Origin: Apoderus coryli
Taxonomy: Eukaryota; Arthropoda; Insecta; Coleoptera; Attelabidae
Assembly (NCBI GenBank): GCA_911728435.2
Contig: OU452198.1
Location: 35,059,902 to 35,123,901 of the forward strand
DNA length: 64,000 nucleotides
Direction of reading: 5' to 3'
The notes under the pieces were generated by a model, which was given only the letters and a program-made list of their open reading frames with translations, was not told where the DNA came from and did not search any database. Positions 56,605 through 64,000 of this stretch are shown in pieces (position 1 is the first letter of the stretch; each line of letters begins with the position of its first letter). A program made the translations under genes and the position numbers.

Positions 56605-57514
56605 CCATCGAATATTAACTATAGAGAAGACTCGTCGCATTCCCAGCCACATTTGTTTCTGGCCCGCTACTATACCAGGTGTCCCACCGGGAAGGGATTC
56701 GATGGATTATGGAGAAACTACACTGTGGAAGAATCTGAAAATCTGGTATAATACTTATGTCGACGGAACCAATTCGGCTAAAATGCTTTCAAGAATCTAG
56801 CACTTCCGGTTATACCGGAAATAGGTGTCAACTTCCTTATTTCAAATATGACCCTATGTAAATGATATTTTTTTTGGATTCTCTTTGTAATTCTAAACAT
56901 ATTTCATGCATAATATGTTATACCTATCGCCAGCCGTTTTCAAACTAATTGAAATTTTATGTCAAACATGACGTTTTCAGAATAGAGAATAATAAAAATT
57001 TTTTATTATATGGAAGCTTTAATAATCTAATTTGTTAGAATATCCTAGAAGATATAGACCTACTTTACCCTCCTACATATATTTTTTTAGTAAATATTAA
57101 TACAGGGTATTTCAAAAAAAGGGTAAAAAATCAAATTGAAAAAAGTGTCATAAATCAAAATTTTTAAATGGCAACCCCCCATTATTTTTTTGCATCTCTT
57201 TTATTCAGATATAAAATTCGTATTAATCGTGAATTCTCTTGTTTGCGTTAAACAGATATTATTTATTTCAAATAAATATTGATCAAACAAATTACAGCCG
57301 GTATTCAAGCAAGTGAACACATTCTAAAGAAACAAAATTTATTCTAAATAAGTAATTTTTATTTAACCCAAACAAAAAGAAATCGAATACATATTTCTTT
57401 GAGCATTTTGAAAACAGTTTTATCAGTGTATAAGCGCGGCGAATTGCTTTGTAGACATGAATATCAAACGTGCCAACACGAGGTGAAGTAACTGTATATT
57501 ATTTTAAACTGTGG
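56605..57514 (+). mobile_element. Unclassified element, copy 2
   Basis: Starts CCATCGAATATTAACTATAG and ends GTATATTATTTTAAACTGTGG, with CCAGG duplicated at 56600-56604 and 57515-57519. Both outer segments match copy 1 (28511-30730) inverted, including TTCTGGCCCGCTACTATA and AAGCGCGGCGAATTGCTTTG. The AT-rich centre is replaced by about 740 unrelated bases, partly a CAGGGTATTTC terminus at 57103. Confidence 0.65.
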
Positions 57515-57519
57515 CCAGG

Positions 57520-58667
57520 CTCTCAACTACGGCAGGATCACCACTGATGAATCGACGAAACGGTAAGATAATTACATGACACTTAGCAGCATCAGTTCAG
57601 TCAACACCACCCAACCAAAGCATTTATATCATTCTGCAACAATACTGCATCAGCAATCAGCATGATCATGAACATGTTTATAAAACTTAAGGTCATCAGC
57701 ATACAATAAACATCGAGAGCTCCTGATGAATATTGTTATAGGCTATGGTCCATTTCAATAAATGTAGTCTCCAACCCAATTTTCAGCTTATTTTCACTCA
57801 ACAAAAAGCGCTAATGTTTCTCTTTTACTTGACTGCATTACCACATAGAAAGATGCCGAATAAACAACCACTTAATGATAAGAAGACCATTGGCATACCT
57901 CTTATATATATTTTTTTCTTGTCGTTTCTTATACACATGCCGAGACAGAGATTTGTGAACAACCTTTTTTCACGCATAGTTGCAAAATATAACGGAGCAT
58001 TTTGTATGTAATAAAGTAAAGGGGCGCCAGGCGCTTTTTGGCGCCTGACTATGTAGCTTCCTGTTTGCTAAAATGTGTTAATTTTTTGTTAAAGTGCTAA
58101 TTATTGAATTGTTGTTAATATGATATTATTTTGTAAATAAATCGTAGAGTGTTGGCAATAAATCTTTATGGTTTTGGTTACATTCTTGTAATAAATAATA
58201 AAAAAATTCCTCAACAAGATCGTTGTTGATATTATGTTAACTCAATCTGATAAGTCTTGGTTTTTTGCATGAATTTCTTCATATCTTTATTTCTCCTGAT
58301 TGGAACTGTCAGGGGATACATTGGTCTTTATTTGTTTTTGGTAGTTTTATGCCAATTAAAATGCTAGGGCCTTAGCGATCAGTTCTCATCACTTAAGTCA
58401 TTAAAGATAGCGAGAGAGATGTTTTTGGCGACACCTAGCGTGAACAGGCAATATGCCGGGTGAAACACAGTTCACAAACGATGGCCGGACAAGAAGTAAC
58501 AACTCCCCTAGCAGGGAGGCTTTCTTTAAGAATTGCTTGTTACATAAAGCAATTCTTTCATTAAAGATACATCCATGCAATATGTGGGTCATTCCTTAGA
58601 GAAAGATAATAGATATATTGTTTCAAGAAAACTCCCCCAAGCCTTTCACCAACTTTTTTAAGCTTTA
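57520..58667. other. No gene; GC hairpin at 58028-58047
   Basis: CAGGCGC-TTTTTG-GCGCCTG (58028-58047) is a perfect 7-bp hairpin in otherwise AT-rich DNA. A second hairpin, AAGAATTGCTT...AAGCAATTCTT, lies near 58527-58556. The rest is unassigned. Confidence 0.4.
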
Positions 58668-60293
58668 AACTCTCATAATAGCCCTCATAATGTCCGACTG
58701 TGTGAAGATAACATAAATACGGATCCTAAAATGTTTTGGTCATATATTAACGCAAACAATCGTGAATCTCGGATACCTGGTGTAATAAACGATGGCAATT
58801 GGACTATTAATGACTCTAAACAAATTGTGGAGGCATTTGCCAGCTATTTTGAGAGCGTTTTTGTCGGATCGGAGGACAATTGTGCTGCGAGATCTGACTT
58901 GGTGGCAAATCGCGACTATCTCTTATATGACATTTGTGAGGAGGAGATTTTTTGGGCTGCCCGAAAATTGAAAAATAAGTTTACTTCCGGTCCCGATGAA
59001 ATACCCTCTTGTTTTGTAAAGGACACAATAACTGTCCTTTCCACTCCAATTTTTAATTTGATTTGCAGGACTGGTGTTTTTTCCACAGGATTGGAAGGTT
59101 GCGAAGGTGTGTCCAATTTTTAAGAGCGATGACAGGGCTTGTATTTGTAATTATAGACCTACATCCATATTATCAAATTTCTCAAAGCTGTTTGAAATTA
59201 TTTTATATCAGAGGATTTATAGAGTGACAAAGTCTGATTTATCAATAAATCCACACGGTTTTATCGGTGGCAGGTCCACGCTTACTGATCTGTCTGTGTT
59301 TACACAATTTACTTCAGAAACTGTTGATGGAGGAGGGCAGGTCGATGTGATTTACACGGACTTTGCCAAAGCATTTGACAGAATAAATCACGTGGTTCTG
59401 TTTACCAAGCTTACTGTGTTTAAGCTTGGAGCTGGATCTGTTTCGCTAATCCATTCCTATATCACTAATAGATTCCAATATGTTCTCCATAATGGATTAT
59501 ATCGTCAAGATACCATATGTCATCTGGGGGTCCGCAAGGGTCGAATCTGGGCCCATTATTGTTTTTAATTTTTATAAATGACTTAGCCGGACTACTGAAT
59601 TGTCAGAGAATGCTCTTTGCGGACGATATGAAAATATTTAATTCCGTTAATAATCTTGACGATTGTAGTCGTTTGCAGCGTGATATGTATTTGGTTCAAT
59701 GCTGGTGTGAGAAAAAAACAAACTGAACTTGAACTCTTCCAAGTGTAAAGTTATGTCATATACCAGAAAAAAATCAGCCATTCATTTCGAGTATACGATT
59801 GGTGACACGATTTTAAATCGTCCTGAGTCGATTAAGGATCTTGGTGTGACCTTTGATAAGAGTCTTTAATTAGATATACATATAAATAACATAATTCTGA
59901 GTGCATCTAGGTCTTATGGCTACATTGTGAGAAATTCCAGATCTTTTGAGAATATGGGTACAATAAAAATCTTATACTATGCTTATGTCAGGTCAAAGCT
60001 GGAATACTCATCTTTAATATGGTATGACATCTTGTTAACAAGATCTTAAATACAAAGTTTAGAATTAAGACGCAAAAATCATGCAGTTAAATTCCTGAAC
60101 TCTTGCAAAAGTTGTATTTTTTGGTACCAAGTCAAAATTCGAGATCTTCTCATTTATTTTATAACGACCGACCTAGGACCAATTTGTTGATGAAGTCGCC
60201 TGTCTACACAATGTGTCAGACATATAACTTAATAAGCGATGAGAGTGATATTTTTTTTGGATCACTTAAGTACTGTTTTGGGTGTTTTGAATG
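58668..60293 (+). pseudogene. LINE reverse transcriptase, longest copy
   Basis: Reverse transcriptase of a non-LTR retrotransposon. Visible order: CEDNINTDPKMFWSYINANN, KLKNKFTSGPDEIPSCFVKD, WKVAKVCPIFKSDDRACICN, YRPTSILSNFSKLFEIILYQ, GFIGGRSTLTDLS, DVIYTDFAKAFDRINH (motif A), GGPQGSNLGPLLFLIFINDL, LFADDMKIF (motif C catalytic DD), LGVTFDKSL, then YYAYVRSKLEYSSLIW and RPRTNLLMKSPVYTMCQTYN. Breaks: one extra T near 59075, a frameshift near 59535, another near 59725, a TAA near 59867. No endonuclease upstream. The 3' part matches the fragment at 742-1380. FADD and layout suggest a Jockey/CR1-type clade. Confidence 0.85.
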
Positions 60294-60595
60294 AACATTT
60301 AAGTTGAATGTATGATGTTTCTTTCTTCCTGTTTCGATTTATTTGTATTGTTATTATTAAGATTAAGTAATTTTGTAAGATTGCTCTGTAAATGGATTTT
60401 CTGTTGAGCAAGAAAGCAATTATTATAATAGACACTTTTTTGGAAATAAAAAAAAGGCTAGCTATAGCCATGCTTCTCAAACTTGGAGCTTGCACTTGAC
60501 TTGTATGAAAGTATGGTGGGGAGCTTCTGAAATGTTGGTCTAAATCGAGAACAAGAGATTTTGGAAACATATTCCTATATAGGAAAAGTAATAAT
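60294..60595. other. Short LINE-like remnant at 60520-60575
   Basis: AGATTTTGGAAACATATTCC and flanks recall AGATATTGGGAACATATTCC at 55965, part of the poly(A)-tailed LINE. Otherwise featureless. Confidence 0.35.
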
Positions 60596-60597
60596 AA

Positions 60598-61845
60598 AGG
60601 GTGTCCCACGAAAAAGTTGCATTTTAAAATTGCTATAAAAAAAGACGGGTGGATAGTTTTCAATTATTTATTTTTTATTGAATAGCCCCAGCATTGCGGT
60701 TTAATAGTGGATTCATATGGCTGCCCCGGCTGGCTTTGCAGTAGCCCATTCTGTCGCCCCAATTTTTCATGAGATTTTCAATGGTGTGGCCCTCAATGGC
60801 TGCAATGGCGACTTCAATCTCGTGCTTTAGGTCGTCAATCGTCTCTGTATGCTTGGTGTAGTACTTATCCTTCACAATTCCCCACAAAACAATAGTCCAA
60901 CGGGGTGGAATCGCAGCTGCGAGGCGGCCAGTTGATATCGATGTTTCGGCTAATTATGCGATTTTCGAAGCTGCCGCGCAAAAGTTCAATTGTAACGTTG
61001 GCTGCGTGGCACGTGGCGCCGTTCTGTTGGAACCAAATGCCGCCGATGTCTTCCTGTTCCATTCGGGGAAAGAAAAAATCTTCTAACATGCCGCGATAGC
61101 GTTCACCATTGACGGTTACGGCGGCTCCTGCTTCGTTTTCGAAGAAAAACGGACCAATGATGCCGCCGGACCACATACCGCACCAAACAGTTACTCCTTG
61201 TGCGTGCATTAGTTTTTCCATGATTATGTGTGGTTTTTCTTAGCCCCAAATGTGGCAGATTTGCTTATTGACATAATCACCGAGGTGAAAATGAGCTTCA
61301 TCCGAAAAGATGATTTTTCGATAAAAATGCTCCCACTGGGCAAACCGAAATCGCATCGGATGGTCGTGCGGATTCAGCTCTTGCACCAATTGAATTTTGT
61401 ACGGCTTCAAACCGAGGTCTTTCGTCACAATTCTTTGAAGAGACATGCGAGAAATGTTCAATTTCTGAGAACGGTGTCGAGTTGATGTTGATGGATTGTC
61501 ACTTACACTTTCGGCAACAGCAGCAAAATTTTCCATTAAGCGCACTGGACGAGCACGGGAACGCGTTGCTTTGTCCATTAACGAACCCTTTCACGCTTCA
61601 CAAATTTATCCACAAACTACTTGCAAGGCGCTTTATTTCTTCCGAATTTTATGCGCATTTTTCTTGCAGTTTCGGTTGAAGACTCATCATTTTGGAAGTA
61701 AGTTTTCAATATTTCCCATTTTTCTTCGACCGTAAACTTAACCATTTCGTAAACCGCAAACCTTTTACTAAATATTTGACACATTGTCAAAGTCATTCGA
61801 GCTGTCATAGCCGAAATAATCGATAGTTCAAAAAGCAACCGATAG
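60598..61845 (-). mobile_element. Tc1/mariner element, DD41D spacing (copy H)
   Basis: The left end GGGTGTCCCACGAAAAAGTT follows TAATAAA. The expected inverted right end is degraded (only AAAAAGCAAC near 61829), so the right limit is approximate. The gene inside is almost full length, on the minus strand. Confidence 0.65.
60675..61745 (-). pseudogene. DD41D-type transposase, broken (copy H)
   Basis: Minus-strand start MVKFTVEEKWEILKTYFQND at 61745. HTH segment KLNISRMSLQRIVTKDLGLK; first catalytic D in FSDEAHFHLGDYVNKQ; second site QQNGATCHAANVTIELLRGS with N instead of D; third D in RSCDSTPLDYCFVG, 41 residues after the N. Frame breaks lie near 61600, 61240 (stop after HIWG) and 60870. The end is ASRGSHMNPLLNRNAGAIQ, stop 60675. 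The D-to-N change alone would kill catalysis. GC content is higher than the flanks but lower than copy G. Confidence 0.82.
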
Positions 61846-62989
61846 ATGGGCCTATACTACAAAAATTATCATTGGTTATGAAACATTTTGAGGTTAATGT
61901 CTCAGTTACCTGTCAATCAAATATGTAAAAGGAATGTGCGTGACAGAGAGGTGAGTGAAAAGTACTTGATATTTCACGTGGAAGGATTTCAATAGAAGAA
62001 TTGAATTGGCAAAATATGCAGAGGGATCGAATTAATTTACCAAAAAATTGTTTAATATAGCTATTTAGTAATTTGAGATTTTTTTCCAGTGTATTATTCA
62101 TTCTGTCTGCTGCAGTAGGTAGCAAAATTGGTGGTTATGTGTGTCAATGTAAAAGCTAATTAAAGAAATTACAACATACGCGTGAGATTTTCCTGTGTAC
62201 TTACATGAAAGACCTTTCCCGACCCATAAGCCATGTGTTTTATATTTACCAACAAAAGCCAACTGTGATAAATCGTTTAAACTTTTAATATACGAGGCGA
62301 TGCAAAAATGTCTCCGATTAATAAATGCGTATTTCGAGGGATTAATTTAAACGATTAGAGATTTACAATTTTGATAAAGGTGACACCGTTTTCTATAGAA
62401 TTTTATAAGAGAGCATCTTGGTTTATTGCTTTTTGAATTTATGTACCTTTTTCATATGGTAATAGAATCCTAGGCCCATTTTGCAATTACAAATGTTTCC
62501 CTAGAACAGTAAATTTAATTGAGGTAAGTGTAAATTGATCTCTCAGAATCGTATATTAAATTTTTGAAAATAGTGGCCAGGCGAATAATATCAACAACAA
62601 CTGTTTAGAGCATCTCTCTTTTCTTCAGCTAGTAATGGATATTCTTCTTTGTTTATTGTAGGATCCAAAATATATGCCAAAACGCAAGCTTCCCTAACTG
62701 TTTCCATATGTAAACTGCTTGAGATAAAAATGCACATTTTGGCTCTATGTGCTATAGAAATTGGTAGATATTTTACATAGGGGTTTTATTATCCTTCGAC
62801 CCCGCACTATGTTATCCTATCTACGCCAGTGATGTGCAAAACCTCTTTTTAACAAATACAAATATTTTTTTAATCTTGAAAATTTTTGATAAATTGTCTT
62901 GTTTTAGAAATAATTTGAAACAAAAAACTCGAAATTTATTCGCGTACCATACATGGGTCAAAAAATAATAACCATACCCAATTTTAAAT
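61846..62989. other. No recognisable gene
   Basis: AT-rich, no supported feature. Confidence 0.35.
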
Positions 62990-63472
62990 AGCTACGTTAT
63001 ATGGTATGAAAATATGTCTTACTGTTTACAAGAACTGTTTTGGAAAATATTTGGTATCAACATGAACTGCTCGCTGGCTTGTAAAGTTCTGTCCCTTAAA
63101 TGCTGTTTTCTTAAAATAGGAACCTTATACACAAAATCTTTAAGAAATCCCCAAATAGAAGCATCGAATAGGGTGAGGTCTGGGAAACGAGCTGGCCATT
63201 TAACGGGTGCATATTGACCTCGACCAATCCATTGCTTAGGAAAGATCGTATGTAAATAGGCCCTAACATTTCAAGAAAAGTGCGCGAGAGCACCATCTAG
63301 TTGAAACCACATATTTTGCCCCAATTGCAGAGGCAACTCATCGAGTAAATCTGACAGGGTCTTCTGAAGTAATAGCAAAAAAGAAGCGCTTGTCAAATTT
63401 CCTGGTAAATTCACCGGCCTCTAAAAAAATCTCTACGACCCATAGTTGTGTTTTTTTAAATGGAATGCCCTG
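62990..63472 (-). pseudogene. Tc1/mariner-type transposase relic, C-terminal half
   Basis: The minus strand reads DLLDELPLQLGQNMWFQLDG (second catalytic D in FQLDGALAHFS), a stop, then YLHTIFPKQWIGRGQYAPVK, WPARFPDLTLFDASIWGFLK (third D region) and DFVYKVPILRKQHLRD, in one frame but with stops. Same broad group as the relics at 6.6, 23 and 43.7 kb. CAGGGCATTCCATTTAAAAA, inverted at about 63453-63472 next to TA, is probably the 5' terminus of this element. Confidence 0.6.
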
Positions 63473-63709
63473 TATATGAATATATTTTTAGATTCCCCGT
63501 TCAAAATAAACCTAAGGTTCATTAAAGTACCAACATCTCACCTAAACCTTACAGTTTTTTAAATATTTTAATTTTTATAAAAATATAGACATAATTTGAA
63601 TGAAAATATTCCCACATAATAGTATGTTCTTTTGAAGCCAGTCTGAGCTGAGAAATATACCCACTCATCACTTGTTACGCCAAATATAAAAAACCTCCAA
63701 TACTAGATA

Positions 63710-63732
63710 CAGGGTGTCCAATAATATAAGGT
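63710..63732 (+). repeat. Isolated transposon terminus CAGGGTGTCCAATA
   Basis: CAGGGTGTCCAATAATATAAGG follows a TA, as for the other TA-targeting elements here. No matching second end is visible before the window closes. Confidence 0.4.
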
Positions 63733-63922
63733 TTATGAACGTAAACTCTAAGTCTGAATAAATTGTTGATTTCAAATTGCACGGTATATGAGGTGAAAAT
63801 TAGATGCACAAGTAATCATCTGTCAATTCAATTCAATTTATTTGCTTATGAATTTTTTTTTACAAATTTACAGCAAAGTGTTTGTGCACAATGTAAATCC
63901 TGCTGATATAATATACACTGTG

Positions 63923-64000
63923 TCCAAGATAAGAATGGGATAGCATGGGAAACTTGGAAACAATGTCGGTTAAATTAGAGAAAAGTTTTACAATTTAAAC
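63923..64000. mobile_element. Partial copy of the 55484-55800 MITE, cut by window end
   Basis: TCCAAGATAAGAATGGGATA through GGTTAAATTAGAGAAAAGTT matches the inverted right end of the MITE at 55484-55800 with a few substitutions. The other end lies outside the window. Confidence 0.65.

Noticed and set aside
57535..57560. CTGATGAATCGACGAAACGG as a hammerhead ribozyme
   Set aside because: Core-like strings are present, but stem II would have at most two pairs and no stem I partner is found nearby. Probably chance.
1..64000. CRISPR array, prokaryotic operon, or toxin-antitoxin system
   Set aside because: No regularly spaced identical repeats with unique spacers, no ribosome-binding-site-led gene strings, and the transposon content is eukaryotic.

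Overview
This is arthropod, probably insect, repeat-rich DNA. It is AT-rich, and no intact host gene, operon, rRNA or CRISPR array can be supported. Nearly everything recognisable is a transposable element or its remains: mariner (DD34D), several Tc1/mariner elements with DD41D spacing, a piggyBac-like and a hAT-like non-autonomous element, an IS630-type transposase, non-LTR retrotransposon (LINE) fragments of at least three kinds, a Penelope-like element (PLE), foldback elements and MITEs, two minisatellites and a tRNA-like sequence. The mix resembles insect genomes; I cannot name the species.

Layout. 0.2-1.9 kb: a foldback element with a LINE 3' fragment in its loop. 2-4.6 kb: a DNA transposon of unrecognised superfamily with repeated ACGTTTATAAAAC-like subterminal motifs. 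4.6-5.5 kb: mariner copy A. 6-8.2 kb: a dead transposase split by a piggyBac-like element at an exact TTAA. 8.8-10.1 kb: a DD41D element. 11-20 kb: relics (LTR-like block, RT pieces, a transposase hit by a LINE, a palindromic foldback, a duplicated RNase H LINE piece). 20.4-21.6 kb: mariner copy B, the best-preserved transposase. 22.6-25.0 kb: a long-TIR transposon with a minisatellite inside its right TIR. 26-30.8 kb: a PLE hit by a LINE and by a second element that itself carries a foldback element, which in turn carries a DD41D transposon. 32.7-34.5 kb: RT relics, tRNA-like sequence, mariner relic. 37.6-38.8 kb: mariner C. 39.6-40.8 kb: a GC-rich DD41D element. 42.0-43.5 kb: a hAT-like element with a perfect 8-bp duplication. 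43.6-49.3 kb: chimeric relics, MITE, endonuclease relic, mariner D, IS630-type transposase. 51.2-51.9 kb: an almost G-free minisatellite. 53.5-57.5 kb: foldback, MITE, poly(A)-tailed LINE end, second copy of the nested element. 58.7-60.3 kb: the longest LINE reverse transcriptase. 60.6-64 kb: a fourth DD41D element, another transposase relic and a MITE cut by the window edge.

None of these genes works with a neighbour in a pathway. Their relations are insertions of one into another, and target-site duplications let several insertions be ordered in time. The observations I consider most worth following are the four-level nest at 26-30.8 kb, whose host reading frame is restored when one insertion is removed, and a hammerhead-ribozyme-like motif (CTGATGA / stem / GAAACATGT between short complementary arms) at several unrelated positions, including both arms of a foldback and, in degenerate form, the inside of a hAT element.
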